The notes: generated by a model not told the origin, from the letters alone. 38,628 nucleotides of DNA from Ferruginibacter sp. (GCA_025352525.1 JANXTG010000173.1:1-38628); one strand, 5' to 3'; numbered from the stretch's first letter, positions 1 through 9,562 are shown. Numbers and translations: made by a program.

Positions 1-1
1 A

Positions 2-730
2 GCTCCTGTAGATGATGGTTTGGTTGCATTTATAATGGAAAGTACCCGTAAAATAAAACCACTTGCTTACTCAGATCTTGAATCTTTCATTATTTTAAAC
101 AAACAGTTTTTAAATATAGGTAAGCCATTGGTTTTTGAAGGAATGGGAACCTTGCAAAAAACGCAGGGTGGCGATTATGCGTTTACCCAGGCAGCAACAT
201 CGCATGTTACTACTGAAGAATTGCCTAAAATAATAACTGAAAAGCTTAAGGAAAAAATAACTTTTGCTACCCCTCAAAAAGAAAAAAACGGAGCCGGTAA
301 TAAAAATATAATGTGGTTATTATTCATATTGATTATTGTGTTTGGTACTGCTGCAGCAATATTTTTCTTTAACAAAAATAAGGCTGATGCAAAGATATTA
401 GCCTCAACAGAAAATGCAGTTACAGACACTTTGCCTGTGGCAAAAAAAGATACTGTTTTAATACAAAATAAAATAGTTCCTCCTATAACCGGTGCATTAA
501 AAGACAGCAACACTTTTTTTGTAGTAATTAAAGAATATACAGATTTTGCAACTGCAGAAAAAAGTTTGAATAGATATTTAAGTTTTGGAAACAGGGTCAT
601 TTTATCAACTAAAGATTCAATAAATTTTAAATTACGCATGCCATTTATTAACCCATTAAGTGATACACTAAGAATAAAAGATTCACTGTCAAGGTATTTT
701 CAGGCGAAAGCTTACGTAGAATTGCCTTAG
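2..730 (+). CDS. HU-CCDC81/SPOR-type membrane protein (5' partial)
   Basis: The frame is open to the left edge of the window, so the N-terminus is missing. The TTG at position 20 is only an internal codon. The visible part begins inside a small domain resembling the CCDC81-like prokaryotic HU domain (segment around LNKQFLNIGKPLVFEGMGTL). A lysine-rich linker follows, then one transmembrane helix (about residues 95-115 of the visible part, WLLFILIIVFGTAAAIFFF). The C-terminal ~70 residues look like a SPOR-type fold (TFFVVIKEYTDFATAEKSL). Proteins of this layout are common in Bacteroidota. They are thought to sit in the inner membrane with the SPOR end in the periplasm, where SPOR domains bind denuded peptidoglycan. 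The family call rests on architecture; the exact role is not known to me. Confidence 0.7.
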   Translation, partial: APVDDGLVAFIMESTRKIKPLAYSDLESFIILNKQFLNIGKPLVFEGMGTLQKTQGGDYAFTQAATSHVTTEELPKIITEKLKEKITFATPQKEKNGAGNKNIMWLLFILIIVFGTAAAIFFFNKNKADAKILASTENAVTDTLPVAKKDTVLIQNKIVPPITGALKDSNTFFVVIKEYTDFATAEKSLNRYLSFGNRVILSTKDSINFKLRMPFINPLSDTLRIKDSLSRYFQAKAYVELP

Positions 731-764
731 TTGTATACAGCTACTATAAAAAATAATTAATTCT

Positions 765-797
765 TAAGTCTCTTTTAAAAAGGGACTTATTTTTTTA
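765..797 (+). terminator. Intrinsic terminator after the SPOR-type gene
   Basis: The arms TAAGTCTC (765-772) and GGGACTTA (782-789) pair with one G-U, and a run of T follows (788-796). It lies 35 bases after the stop codon at 730. Confidence 0.75.
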
Positions 798-862
798 AGG
801 GAGGATGTTAGTAAAAATAAAAAATGGAATATTTCAAAAGATCAATAAGAATTTTCAAACCC

Positions 863-892
863 TTACTGCACACATTTTATAGGTAGCAGTAA
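863..892 (+). other. Small hairpin upstream of the M14 peptidase gene
   Basis: A perfect 7-bp inverted repeat, TTACTGC (863-869) and GCAGTAA (886-892), with a 16-base loop. It sits 54 bases upstream of the ATG at 947. It could be an operator or part of the leader; no clear promoter match was found around it. Confidence 0.3.
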
Positions 893-946
893 AAATTTAA
901 ATCTTATAATCATATAAATTACAAAATATAAACTAACCAAGGCTTT

Positions 947-3529
947 ATGAAAAAACTTATTATTTTTCTTTTTTTCTTCGTCATTCAATCAAGCATATTT
1001 GCACAGGATTTAAGTTATTATTTGCCGGACAGTGTTACTTACAACAAGGCAATTCCAACACCAAAAGATATTATTTTTCATAACCCTGGTGAGTGGCATG
1101 TAACCCATGACCGCCTTGTAAATTACATGAAAGCGATTGCTGCAGCTGCGCCTGAAAGAGTAAAGCTGGAAACGATGGGCTATACATACGAAAACCGCCC
1201 ACAGGTTTTGCTCATCATTACATCTCCAAAAAACCAACTTCGTCTGGAAGAAATTAGACTACAACATTTGCAATTATCAGACCCTAAAAAATCTGAATCT
1301 GTAAATATTGAAAACATGCCAATAGTAGTTTGGATAGGTCATTCAATACATGGTAACGAACCTAGCGGTGCAAATGCAAGCTTGGTAAGCGCCTATTATC
1401 TTGCAGCAGCGCAAGGCAAAAATATTGATGAGTTACTGGATAATGTTGTCATTCTTTTTGATCCTTCTTTTAACCCGGATGGATTGCAACGTTTTTCTAC
1501 ATGGGCCAACCAGCACAAAAGCAAAAACCTGGTAAGTGATCCGAATTCAAGAGAATTTAATGAAGTGTGGCCCGGCGGCAGATTTAACCATTATTGGTTT
1601 GATCTTAACCGCGACTGGTTGCCGGCTGTGCATATTGAAAGCCAGAACAGATTGACATGGTTTCACAAATGGAAACCAAACATTCTAACAGATCACCATG
1701 AGCAGGGCAGTAATGCAACGTTCTTTTTTCAACCGGGTGTTCCCTCAAGAGTAAACCCACTCACTCCTCAAAAAAATCAGGAATTAACGGGTAAACTTGC
1801 AAAATATCATGCGGCATTTTTAGACCGAATTGGATCTATGTATTTTACAAAAGAAAATTATGATGATTTTTATTATGGCAAGGGATCTACATATCCTGAT
1901 ATAAATGGAGCTATAGGTATTTTATTTGAACAGGCATCATCAAGAGGACATTTGCAAAAAACCAACAACGGCTTACTGAGTTTTCCATTTACCATAAAAA
2001 ACCAGTTTACGACCGAACTTTCAACGCTGGAAGGTGCAAAAGTTTTAAGAAAAGAATTTTTGCAATGGCAGAAAGATTTTTACAAACAAGCATTGGGAGA
2101 TGCAACAACAGATCCTGTAAAAGCATATGTTTTTGGTGATAAAAATGACAAAGCTAAAACATTTCATTTTTTACAAATGCTGCAAAAGCAACAGATTGAT
2201 GTGTACGGTTTAAACTCAAACGTAAAAGCTGAAGGCATCGATTTTAATAAAGATGGTTCCTATATTGTTCCTGCATCTCAAACACAATACAAGGTTATAA
2301 AAACCATTTTCGAAAAAACATCAAAATTTAAAGACAGTTTATTTTATGACATTACCTCATGGACAATGCCGCTCGCTTTCGGCTTACCATATGCTGAGTT
2401 AAGTGCTGCTCAATACAACTTAAACATGCAAAGCGATAAACTAAATCCTGTCATTTTTCCCAAACAAACTGTAGTAGGAAATAAAAGCAACATCGGTTAC
2501 CTAATGCATTGGGAAGGCTTATACGCACCTGCAGCATTGTACGAATTACAAACAAATGACGTTTTCACAAAAGTAGCGGGAAATAAATTTTCGATAAATA
2601 TAAACGGTGCCTCAAAAGATTTTAATTACGGAACTATTATAATTCCTAGCCAGTTACAAACTATTGGCAGCGATAAAATATTTGAGTTGCTTAATAATGT
2701 CGCAGCCAAATATGGTGTAAGTATTTACAGTGTACAAACCGGCAATGTAAACAGCGGAAGCGACCTTGGCAGCAGCAAAATGCTACCATTAACGAAACCC
2801 GAAATTGCTATGATAGTTGGTACAGGAGTTAACGCAACAGATGCTGGTGAAGTTTGGCATTTATTAGATCAACGGATGAATATTCCTGCATCACATTTAG
2901 AAATACCAATGTTTAACCGTATTGAACTAAGTAAATACAACAGCATCATAATGGTTGGCGGAAGCTATCAAGATTTAAACAAAGAGAAATTAAAAACATG
3001 GGTTCAGGCAGGTGGAACTCTGGTATTGACCGAAGAAGCAGTTACATGGGCTGCACAAAATGGCATAAGCGATGTTAAGTTTAAAAAAGCAAAATCACCG
3101 GTGGACAGTTTTGAAAGAGTTACTTATGTAGATAAAGAACAAATTGATGGTGCCCAACAGGTTGCGGGAGCAATTTTTGGAGCCGATGCAGATTTGACAC
3201 ATCCATTAGCATACGGTTACAACCAAAAAACAATTAGTCTATTTAAAGCAAACAAAGTTTTTATGGAAAAAAGTAAAAATCCTTACGCAACACCATATTA
3301 TTACGGAAGCAAACCATTACAAAGTGGTTGGGTGAGTAAACAAAATGAAGATGCAATTAAAAATTCTGCAGCAGTAATTGTAAATACAGTTGGTAGCGGA
3401 CGGATAATAAATATTGCTGATAACCCAAATTTTAGAGCCTTTTGGCTTGGTGGTACAAAATTATTTATGAATGCACTTTTCTTTGGAAGAATTATTGATG
3501 GGGATAGTGCAAAAACCGGGGCAGAATAA
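947..3529 (+). CDS. Secreted M14-family zinc carboxypeptidase
   Basis: An 860-residue exported metallopeptidase expected to remove C-terminal residues from peptides in the periplasm or outside. The N-terminus is a clear signal peptide (MKKLIIFLFFFVIQSSIFAQ). The zinc site of M14 peptidases is visible as H135-G-N-E138. NPDG follows at 176-179, N-R at 221-222, the third-ligand region DHHE at 249-252, and the catalytic glutamate in GILFEQASSRG (E328). From about residue 500 onward there is a second, probably all-globular region resembling the glutamine-amidotransferase-like domain often attached to large Bacteroidota M14 enzymes. This accounts for the length compared with ~300-400 residues for a bare catalytic domain. 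It is apparently monocistronic. Substrate unknown. Confidence 0.88.
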   Translation: MKKLIIFLFFFVIQSSIFAQDLSYYLPDSVTYNKAIPTPKDIIFHNPGEWHVTHDRLVNYMKAIAAAAPERVKLETMGYTYENRPQVLLIITSPKNQLRLEEIRLQHLQLSDPKKSESVNIENMPIVVWIGHSIHGNEPSGANASLVSAYYLAAAQGKNIDELLDNVVILFDPSFNPDGLQRFSTWANQHKSKNLVSDPNSREFNEVWPGGRFNHYWFDLNRDWLPAVHIESQNRLTWFHKWKPNILTDHHEQGSNATFFFQPGVPSRVNPLTPQKNQELTGKLAKYHAAFLDRIGSMYFTKENYDDFYYGKGSTYPDINGAIGILFEQASSRGHLQKTNNGLLSFPFTIKNQFTTELSTLEGAKVLRKEFLQWQKDFYKQALGDATTDPVKAYVFGDKNDKAKTFHFLQMLQKQQIDVYGLNSNVKAEGIDFNKDGSYIVPASQTQYKVIKTIFEKTSKFKDSLFYDITSWTMPLAFGLPYAELSAAQYNLNMQSDKLNPVIFPKQTVVGNKSNIGYLMHWEGLYAPAALYELQTNDVFTKVAGNKFSININGASKDFNYGTIIIPSQLQTIGSDKIFELLNNVAAKYGVSIYSVQTGNVNSGSDLGSSKMLPLTKPEIAMIVGTGVNATDAGEVWHLLDQRMNIPASHLEIPMFNRIELSKYNSIIMVGGSYQDLNKEKLKTWVQAGGTLVLTEEAVTWAAQNGISDVKFKKAKSPVDSFERVTYVDKEQIDGAQQVAGAIFGADADLTHPLAYGYNQKTISLFKANKVFMEKSKNPYATPYYYGSKPLQSGWVSKQNEDAIKNSAAVIVNTVGSGRIINIADNPNFRAFWLGGTKLFMNALFFGRIIDGDSAKTGAE

Positions 3530-3592
3530 AAATTGAGACTTTTAATAAAACACATCAATTTACTTGCAACCTATATTTATTAAGCAGCCATA

Positions 3593-3608
3593 ATTACAAT
3601 TTTGTAAT
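3593..3608. promoter_or_regulatory. Palindrome upstream of the J-protein gene
   Basis: ATTACAA (3593-3599), two bases, then TTGTAAT (3602-3608), a perfect inverted repeat 28 bases before the ATG at 3637. It lies just upstream of an imperfect -7-like sequence (TATGCTTTG, one base longer than TAnnTTTG). It may be a repressor site; this is inference. Confidence 0.3.
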
Positions 3609-3636
3609 TTTATGCTTTGTACTTTAATTTTATTAA

Positions 3637-4512
3637 ATGGAATTTATAGATTATTACAGTGTACTTGGGCTTCAAAAAAATGCAAGTGCAGACGAAATAA
3701 AAAAAGCATACCGCAAATTGGCGAAACAATTTCACCCTGATGCAAATCCTGATGATGCTACCGCTAAAAAGAAATTTCAACAGATTAATGAGGCAAATGA
3801 AGTTTTAAGCGATCCTGAAAACAGAAAGAAATTTGACAAGTACGGAAAAGACTGGCAACACAGCGAGGCCTTTGAACAGCAGGCAAGACAGCAACAGCAG
3901 TATGGGCAACAGTTTGGAGGATTTGAAAACGAAGGCGGATTTTCAGATTTTTTTTCATCAATGTTTGGTGGAAATGGCCGACGAAGCACCGGCAGACAAA
4001 AAGGGCAGGATATGAACGCTTCGTTCCAACTAAACCTTACAGATGTTTTTAAAACGCATCAGCAAACTATTACAGTAAATGGAAAAAATATTCGCATAAC
4101 AGTTCCTGCAGGTGTTGAGAATGGCCAGGTTATAAAGTTAAAAGGATACGGGCAAGCAGGCTTAGGTGGTGGTCCCGCTGGTGATTTGTTTCTTACTTTC
4201 AAAATAAACAACGATACATTTTTTAAAAGAGTTGGAAATGATTTGCAGATAACACAGGAAATAGATTTGTATACAGCACTTCTTGGTGGCGATGTTAACC
4301 TAAGTACGCTTCACGGAAAACTTAAATTAAAAGTAAAACCTGAAACACAAAACGGAACAAAGATTCGGGTAAAAGGCAAAGGGTTTCCTGCATATAAGCA
4401 GGAGGAATTATTTGGAGATTTATATGTTACTTACAATGTAAAACTACCCACCGGCCTTAGTGAAAAAGAACTTGAACTTTTTGAGGCATTAAAAAAATTG
4501 AATGAAGTTTAG
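3637..4512 (+). CDS. CbpA-like DnaJ-domain co-chaperone
   Basis: A 291-residue J-protein that should stimulate the ATPase of DnaK and deliver substrates to it. The J domain covers about residues 1-70 with the essential HPD motif at 33-35. A Q/G/F-rich linker (about 75-120) follows, then a two-part DnaJ C-terminal substrate-binding region (about 125-285) with repeats such as [17 protein letters not shown]. The CxxCxGxG zinc-finger repeats of true DnaJ are absent. This, plus the length, fits the CbpA/class B type and not DnaJ itself. Terminator immediately downstream; single-gene unit. Confidence 0.9.
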   Translation: MEFIDYYSVLGLQKNASADEIKKAYRKLAKQFHPDANPDDATAKKKFQQINEANEVLSDPENRKKFDKYGKDWQHSEAFEQQARQQQQYGQQFGGFENEGGFSDFFSSMFGGNGRRSTGRQKGQDMNASFQLNLTDVFKTHQQTITVNGKNIRITVPAGVENGQVIKLKGYGQAGLGGGPAGDLFLTFKINNDTFFKRVGNDLQITQEIDLYTALLGGDVNLSTLHGKLKLKVKPETQNGTKIRVKGKGFPAYKQEELFGDLYVTYNVKLPTGLSEKELELFEALKKLNEV

Positions 4513-4526
4513 TAATATGATTTTAT

Positions 4527-4563
4527 AAAAAAAGGTAAAGCAAACATGTTTTACCTTTTTTTA
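4527..4563 (+). terminator. Intrinsic terminator after the J-protein gene
   Basis: A-rich left flank, GGTAAA (4534-4539) pairing with TTTACC (4550-4555), then seven T (4556-4562). It lies 15-20 bases past the stop at 4512. Confidence 0.8.
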
Positions 4564-4600
4564 TGTCAAGAACTGATAATAAAATTATTAGTTTTTTATT

Positions 4601-4633
4601 AAACTAACGTTTGATTTTATTAAACAATTGTTT
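4601..4633. promoter_or_regulatory. Two tandem operator-like sites AAAC-N4-GTTT
   Basis: AAACTAACGTTT (4601-4612) and AAACAATTGTTT (4622-4633) share the palindromic frame AAAC-N4-GTTT. The second lies in a perfect 14-bp palindrome (TAAACAATTGTTTA, 4621-4634). Their centres are 21 bp apart, two helical turns. Each overlaps one promoter element of the TetR gene that follows. This is the expected layout for an autorepressing TetR dimer pair; binding itself is inferred. Confidence 0.6.
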
Positions 4634-4640
4634 AGTTTTG
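4610..4640 (+). promoter_or_regulatory. Promoter of the TetR-efflux operon
   Basis: TTTG (4610-4613), a 19-base spacer and TAGTTTTG (4633-4640) match the Bacteroidota primary-sigma consensus TTTG-N~19-TAnnTTTG exactly. The predicted start of transcription is near 4646, only about 10 bases before the ATG at 4656. Confidence 0.7.
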
Positions 4641-4655
4641 CGTTTTAATTTGAAG

Positions 4656-5285
4656 ATGGAAGTAAAAGATAAAAAGAAACATATTTTAGACTCAGCTGAA
4701 AAACTCTTTGCTATGAAGGGTTTTGAAGCATCCACCGTAAGAGAGATAGCCGATGAGGCAAATGTAAACCTTGCTATGATTTCTTATTATTTTGGAAGTA
4801 AAGAGAAAATGATGGAAAGTCTTTTTCAGGAAAGAATGATCAATACCAAACTAAAAGTTGAACAACTTTTAAAGAATGAACACATGCCCCCTTTTGGAAA
4901 AGTAGAAATAATGCTCGATGATTATATTAAAAAAGTACTGGAAAACGAGGCCTTCTACAAAATTTTGCTTTGCGAACAAGTAATGAAAAAAAATCTTGAA
5001 ATCATTAGAATGCTTAAAGAACTTAAATTAAGCTACGCCGCAATGTTCACAGATCTGGTTAAAGAAGGACAAAAGAAAAAAGTATTTAAAAAAAACATTG
5101 ATGTTTTACTTGCGCTTAATACCATGACGGGCACTGTGACACAGATCATCATAAACAAAGAACATTATTGTGAGTTTAATAATATTGAAGTTCTACAGGA
5201 AGAAGAATTAAAACACTTTTTACATAGCAAACTATTCGATCATTTAAAAAATATTTTTAAAACAATTCTTGGTTATGAATCATAA
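4656..5285 (+). CDS. TetR/AcrR-family transcriptional repressor of the efflux operon
   Basis: A 209-residue one-component regulator. The N-terminal 60 residues form a typical TetR helix-turn-helix (KKHILDSAEKLFAMKGFEAS then VREIADEANVN, AMISYYFGSKEKM). The rest is a helical ligand-binding and dimerisation domain with no recognisable ligand signature. I place the start at the ATG at 4656. A TTG 45 bases upstream in frame would lie inside the promoter and operators and gives a poor N-terminus. The gene overlaps the next one by 11 bases, so it is translationally coupled to the pump it most likely controls. The paired AAAC-N4-GTTT sites upstream suggest autorepression relieved by a pump substrate. 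Confidence 0.9.
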   Translation: MEVKDKKKHILDSAEKLFAMKGFEASTVREIADEANVNLAMISYYFGSKEKMMESLFQERMINTKLKVEQLLKNEHMPPFGKVEIMLDDYIKKVLENEAFYKILLCEQVMKKNLEIIRMLKELKLSYAAMFTDLVKEGQKKKVFKKNIDVLLALNTMTGTVTQIIINKEHYCEFNNIEVLQEEELKHFLHSKLFDHLKNIFKTILGYES

Positions 5286-6588
5286 AATAAAAATTATTTT
5301 CCTAAATATTTTGGGTTTTGCTGTTATACAATTCCCAATACAAGCGCAAACAATACAAAAAATTAATCTTCGGCAGGCAATAGATTTAAGTATAAAAAAC
5401 AGTAATAATTTAAAAATTGCAGATTCAAAAGTTTTAGTTGCAAGTGCAGATGTACAAGAAGCCAAAGACAGAAAATTACCTAATGCATCAGTCTCTGCAA
5501 GCTACTTAAGATTGAGCAGTGCTAATGTTGATCTAAAATCTTCCCAAGCCAGCAATCGCCCATCACCCAAAGTAAACCAGGCTGTTTATGGCATAGCAAA
5601 TGTTACCATGCCATTATATACAGGTGGCAGAATTAAATACGGAATTCAATCTGCGGAATATCTTGAAAAAGCTGCTAAGCTGAATGTAGAAAACGACAAA
5701 GAAGCTGTTGTTTATAACACGATACAGGCTTATACCAATCTGTATAAATCCTCTAAATCAGTAATGGTAATAAAAGAGAATTTAAATGCTTCGGTACAAA
5801 GAGATTCATTGTTTTCGAGGTTAGAACAAAATGGTATTTTGGCAAGAAATGATTTATTAAAAGCACAACTTACCACATCAAATATTGAGTTAAGCCTGCT
5901 GGATGCACAGAATAATTTTAATATAGCAAACATTAATATGGCGTTGTTATTAGGGTTGTCGGAAAATACTTTGATAGATGTCGACAGCAGTTTTGTAAAT
6001 GTTACACAACAACTTAAACCATTTATTGAAATGGAAAATATGGCGCTTCAAAACAGGAAAGATGTCCAGGCAATTGCATTTCAAAAAAAGGCAGCAGCAG
6101 TTGGTGTAAAAGTTGCAAAGTCAGAAGCCTACCCTACTATTGCCCTTACCGGAGGCTACATTGCGGCTGACATTCCAAAATTAATTACTATTACAAATGC
6201 AATAAACGTAGGGCTTGGCGTGCAATACAACATTGCATCGTTGTGGAAAAATAATACAAAACTTACACAGGCCAGGGCCCGTGAAGTACAATTAGATGGT
6301 ACTGAGTCTTTATTAAATGATGGCATTAAACTACAATTGAACAAGGATTATCAGAATTATCTGTTTGCACAGAAAAAGATTGATGTTTACGAAAAATCAA
6401 TTACTCAGGCTACAGAAAATTACAGAATTACAAAAAATAAATATGACAACAATCTGGTTACAATAACTGATTTGTTGGAGGCAGATGTATCACTGCTGCA
6501 GGCAAAATTAAATGCAACGGTCGCAAAAGCGGATGCAGCATTAGCATACAATAAAATCCTATCAACAACCGGCACTCTTTCTAAATAA
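5275..6588 (+). CDS. TolC-family outer-membrane efflux protein
   Basis: A 437-residue outer-membrane factor, the exit duct of a tripartite pump. It has a signal peptide (MNHKIKIIFLNILGFAVIQF, ending near QAQ) and then two similar helical/beta halves typical of TolC, with the first at KINLRQAIDLSIKNS and alanine- and glutamine-rich coiled-coil stretches. The ATG at 5275 overlaps the end of the TetR gene (stop at 5285). An upstream TTG at 5269 is less likely. It is followed after 17 bases by the periplasmic adaptor. Confidence 0.9.
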   Translation: MNHKIKIIFLNILGFAVIQFPIQAQTIQKINLRQAIDLSIKNSNNLKIADSKVLVASADVQEAKDRKLPNASVSASYLRLSSANVDLKSSQASNRPSPKVNQAVYGIANVTMPLYTGGRIKYGIQSAEYLEKAAKLNVENDKEAVVYNTIQAYTNLYKSSKSVMVIKENLNASVQRDSLFSRLEQNGILARNDLLKAQLTTSNIELSLLDAQNNFNIANINMALLLGLSENTLIDVDSSFVNVTQQLKPFIEMENMALQNRKDVQAIAFQKKAAAVGVKVAKSEAYPTIALTGGYIAADIPKLITITNAINVGLGVQYNIASLWKNNTKLTQARAREVQLDGTESLLNDGIKLQLNKDYQNYLFAQKKIDVYEKSITQATENYRITKNKYDNNLVTITDLLEADVSLLQAKLNATVAKADAALAYNKILSTTGTLSK

Positions 6589-6605
6589 AAAAGAAAAAAT
6601 ATATT

Positions 6606-7718
6606 ATGGCAACAGTTACAAGGGAAGAAGAAAAAATAACAACAGTACCAAAGAAGAAAAATTTTGGCTTCATTATAGTCCTAGTACTTCTTGTTGGTGG
6701 AGGTTTGTGGTTTGGACTTACAAAATATTTTCATGGGCAAAAACACGAAGAAACAGATGATGCACAGATTGAAGCAAACATCAGTCCTGTTATCTCAAAA
6801 ATATCGGGCTATGTCGCAGAAGTAAAAGTAGAAGATAATCAATTTGTAAAAAAAGGTGACACGCTTATTATGCTTGACCAGCGGGATCTTAGCATTGTGT
6901 TACAACAGGCAGAGGCTGCGTTGGCAACATCAAAAAGTAATTTAAGTGCTGCACTCGCTACTGCTAATGCAGCTAATCAAAATATAAACACCACAAAGGC
7001 CGCTATACAGACTGCTACTGCACAAATAGAAGTTGCCAGGGTTAATGTAAACCGTACCTCTCAGGATTTACAGCGTTATGAAAATCTTATTAAAGATCAT
7101 TCTATCACCCAACAGCAATACGAGCAGGTGTTAGCTGCAAAGCAAACTGCTGAAAAACAATTACAGGTTTTAATGGATCAACGCAACCAGGCGTCAACAC
7201 AAACAGGTGTTGTAACTTCTCAAAGCCAAGCAGTATCGCAGCAAGGTGGTATTGCAGCATCAGTAATAAAACAAAGAGAAGTAGATGTTGAAAATGCAAA
7301 ACTCAATCTTTCTTATACAATTATTACAGCTGCAGAAAGCGGAATGGTTGCTAAGGTTCCCGTACAAAAAGGTCAGTTTCTTCAGGCAGGTGCCTCACTA
7401 TTCAGTATTGTATTGAGCAACGAAAAATGGGTTGTTGCAAATTTTAAAGAAACACAGTATAATAAAATGTTAGAAGGACAAAAAGTTACGGTTCATGTAG
7501 ATGCCCTTCCCAATCATGATTTTGAAGCAGTACTGAGTTCATTTTCTCCAGCTACAGGATCGAGATTTGCTTTGTTGCCGGCAGATAATGCAAGTGGCAA
7601 TTTTGTAAAGGTTGTGCAGCGCCTACCTGTGAAAATAGATTTTACCAATAAAACAGATACGCTTCTAAAAAAATTAAGAGCAGGTATGAATGTGAATGTT
7701 GATGTGCATTTAAAATAA
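6606..7718 (+). CDS. HlyD/EmrA-family periplasmic adaptor (membrane fusion protein)
   Basis: A 370-residue adaptor linking the inner-membrane transporter to TolC. It has a short cytoplasmic tail, one transmembrane helix (about 18-40), a first half-lipoyl segment (ISPVISKISGYVAEVKVEDN), and a long Ala/Gln-rich coiled-coil hairpin (about 95-220). The second half-lipoyl follows (ITAAESGMVAKVPVQKGQFL), then a beta-barrel with GQKVTVHVDALP. The single TM anchor and pairing with a DHA2 transporter are typical of EmrA and not of RND adaptors, which are usually lipoproteins. Middle gene of the operon. Confidence 0.9.
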   Translation: MATVTREEEKITTVPKKKNFGFIIVLVLLVGGGLWFGLTKYFHGQKHEETDDAQIEANISPVISKISGYVAEVKVEDNQFVKKGDTLIMLDQRDLSIVLQQAEAALATSKSNLSAALATANAANQNINTTKAAIQTATAQIEVARVNVNRTSQDLQRYENLIKDHSITQQQYEQVLAAKQTAEKQLQVLMDQRNQASTQTGVVTSQSQAVSQQGGIAASVIKQREVDVENAKLNLSYTIITAAESGMVAKVPVQKGQFLQAGASLFSIVLSNEKWVVANFKETQYNKMLEGQKVTVHVDALPNHDFEAVLSSFSPATGSRFALLPADNASGNFVKVVQRLPVKIDFTNKTDTLLKKLRAGMNVNVDVHLK

Positions 7719-7779
7719 TTTCTATTAAAAAAAGATTTTTTATTTTAATGGAAAATGCAAATAAAATTATAACGGATAA

Positions 7780-9411
7780 ATGAAAGTTTCTGTAAACGAT
7801 ATTAAACTTCAGCCACCACTTAAAGGTGGAATTGGAGACCCTAATTCACTTGTTGAATATGGTGCCCGAAGGGTCATTATAACGATTACAGCAATACTTT
7901 GTGCATTGCTCGAAATTGTTGATACAACCATTGTAAACGTGGCCTTAAATGATATGCGTGGTAACCTGGGCGCTACACTTACCGAAGTTGGTTGGGTAAT
8001 TACTGCTTATGCAATCGGTAATGTAATTATTGTACCAATGACGAGCTGGCTATCGCAACAGTTTGGGCGTAGAAATTATTTTGCAGCCTCTGTAATTTTA
8101 TTTACGTTTTGTTCTTTTTTATGTGGTAACGCAACAAATATCTGGGAGTTGGTGGCTTTTCGTTTTTTACAAGGCCTTGGTGGCGGTGCATTGTTGGTTA
8201 CTTCGCAAACAATTATCACAGAATCATATCCAATAGAAAAACGAGGAATGGCGCAGGCAATTTATGGATTGGGGGTTATTATTGGGCCAACTTTAGGGCC
8301 ACCGCTTGGTGGTTATATTGTTGAAAATTTCAGCTGGCCTTATATTTTTTACATTAATATACCGATCGGGGTTATTGCTACCTTACTAACATTACAATTT
8401 ATAAAAAGCCCGATATATGCAGCAAAAAAATTGATAAATGAAATTGACTGGCTGGGTATTGGCTTGTTAGCAATAACGGTAGGTTCTTTACAATATGTGC
8501 TGGAGCGTGGGCAGGAAGATGAATGGCTCAACAGCCCTACAATTGTACTGTTAATTGCAGCCGCTGTTTTTGGACTTTTCTTTTTTATATGGAGGGAACT
8601 TACCTATAAAAATCCTATTGTAGAATTACGTGTTCTAAAAAACGGCAATTTACGCATTGGGACAATAATGAGTTTTCTACTGGGCTTTGGTTTATATGGT
8701 TCAACATTTATAATTCCTTTATACACACAAAGTGTTTTGGGATGGACCGCTTACCAAGCCGGTGCGCTTTTGATACCTGCAGCAATAATGACGGCTATTA
8801 TGATGCCCTTGATTGGCAAATTATTAACCCGTGGCATTAAACCACAATATCTTGTTGCAGCGGGTATGCTTGCGTTTTTTGTTTACAGTTTTTGGGGATT
8901 TAGAATTGTATCTCCCGATACAGGGAAAGATGATTTTTTCTGGATGCTGATTGCAAGAGGTGTAGGTTTAGGCTTATTATTTATCCCTATCACTGCATTG
9001 TCATTATCTTCTTTAAAAGGTCAGGAAATTGGCCAGGGTGCCGCTTTTACAGGTATGATGAGGCAATTGGGAGGTTCATTCGGAATTGCTGTTATAACTA
9101 CTATTTTGTCAAGAAGAAATATGTCACACAGAAATGATTTGATTTCTAAACTAAATATAAATGATATAAATGTTCAGGAAAGAATAACGATGTTGCAAAA
9201 ATCGTTTGTTGCTAAAGGTCTTACACCCGATGTTGCATTAAAATCCAGTTACAAAGTCCTGGATTTTACTGTTACAAAACAGGCTGCAGTATTAAGTTAC
9301 ATGGATATTTTTTTATATCTCGGCATTATGTTTCTAATTTGTTTGCCCATTGTACTTTTTGTAAAACAATCTAAGAGTAAAGAAAAAGTGGATTTAAGCA
9401 GTGCACATTAA
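7780..9411 (+). CDS. DHA2-family MFS drug:proton antiporter (EmrB/QacA type)
   Basis: A 543-residue inner-membrane transporter of the 14-helix DHA2 group. Family motifs are visible: EIVDTTIVNVALNDM in the first helix region, WLSQQFGRRNYF in the loop after helix 2 (motif A), RFLQGLGGGALLV (motif B region) and GLGVIIGPTLGPPLGGY (motif C, the antiporter signature). Together with the upstream TolC and EmrA-like genes it forms a complete tripartite multidrug exporter. The 61-base gap to the adaptor contains no clear terminator. The substrate cannot be told from sequence. Confidence 0.9.
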   Translation: MKVSVNDIKLQPPLKGGIGDPNSLVEYGARRVIITITAILCALLEIVDTTIVNVALNDMRGNLGATLTEVGWVITAYAIGNVIIVPMTSWLSQQFGRRNYFAASVILFTFCSFLCGNATNIWELVAFRFLQGLGGGALLVTSQTIITESYPIEKRGMAQAIYGLGVIIGPTLGPPLGGYIVENFSWPYIFYINIPIGVIATLLTLQFIKSPIYAAKKLINEIDWLGIGLLAITVGSLQYVLERGQEDEWLNSPTIVLLIAAAVFGLFFFIWRELTYKNPIVELRVLKNGNLRIGTIMSFLLGFGLYGSTFIIPLYTQSVLGWTAYQAGALLIPAAIMTAIMMPLIGKLLTRGIKPQYLVAAGMLAFFVYSFWGFRIVSPDTGKDDFFWMLIARGVGLGLLFIPITALSLSSLKGQEIGQGAAFTGMMRQLGGSFGIAVITTILSRRNMSHRNDLISKLNINDINVQERITMLQKSFVAKGLTPDVALKSSYKVLDFTVTKQAAVLSYMDIFLYLGIMFLICLPIVLFVKQSKSKEKVDLSSAH

Positions 9412-9474
9412 AATGTAAAAAAAAATTGAAAGACTTAGGAACAATACCATTTAATGATATAAATAAACTTTAAA

Positions 9475-9537
9475 GTTGAGTTTGTCGAAGGGATTTTAAT
9501 ATTGTTTGTTATCACACCGACTTCAACAGGTTCAATC
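9475..9537. repeat. Degenerate palindromic intergenic repeat
   Basis: GTTGAGTTTGTCGAAG (9475-9490) is an imperfect inverted copy of CTTCAACAGGTTCAATC (9521-9537). After reverse complementing, the two agree at most positions, and the differences are mainly transitions. The arms are 30 bases apart. It resembles the short 'TGAGcctGTCGAAG' type repeats dispersed in many Bacteroidota genomes. It may also act as the 3' hairpin of the efflux operon, which has no classical terminator. Confidence 0.45.
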
Positions 9538-9562
9538 TAATATTCTTTAAATAAGTGACATT

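Noticed and set aside
4611-4655. Upstream TTG start for the TetR gene
   Set aside because: It would place the first 15 codons inside the -33/-7 promoter and both operator sites, and upstream of the predicted transcription start.
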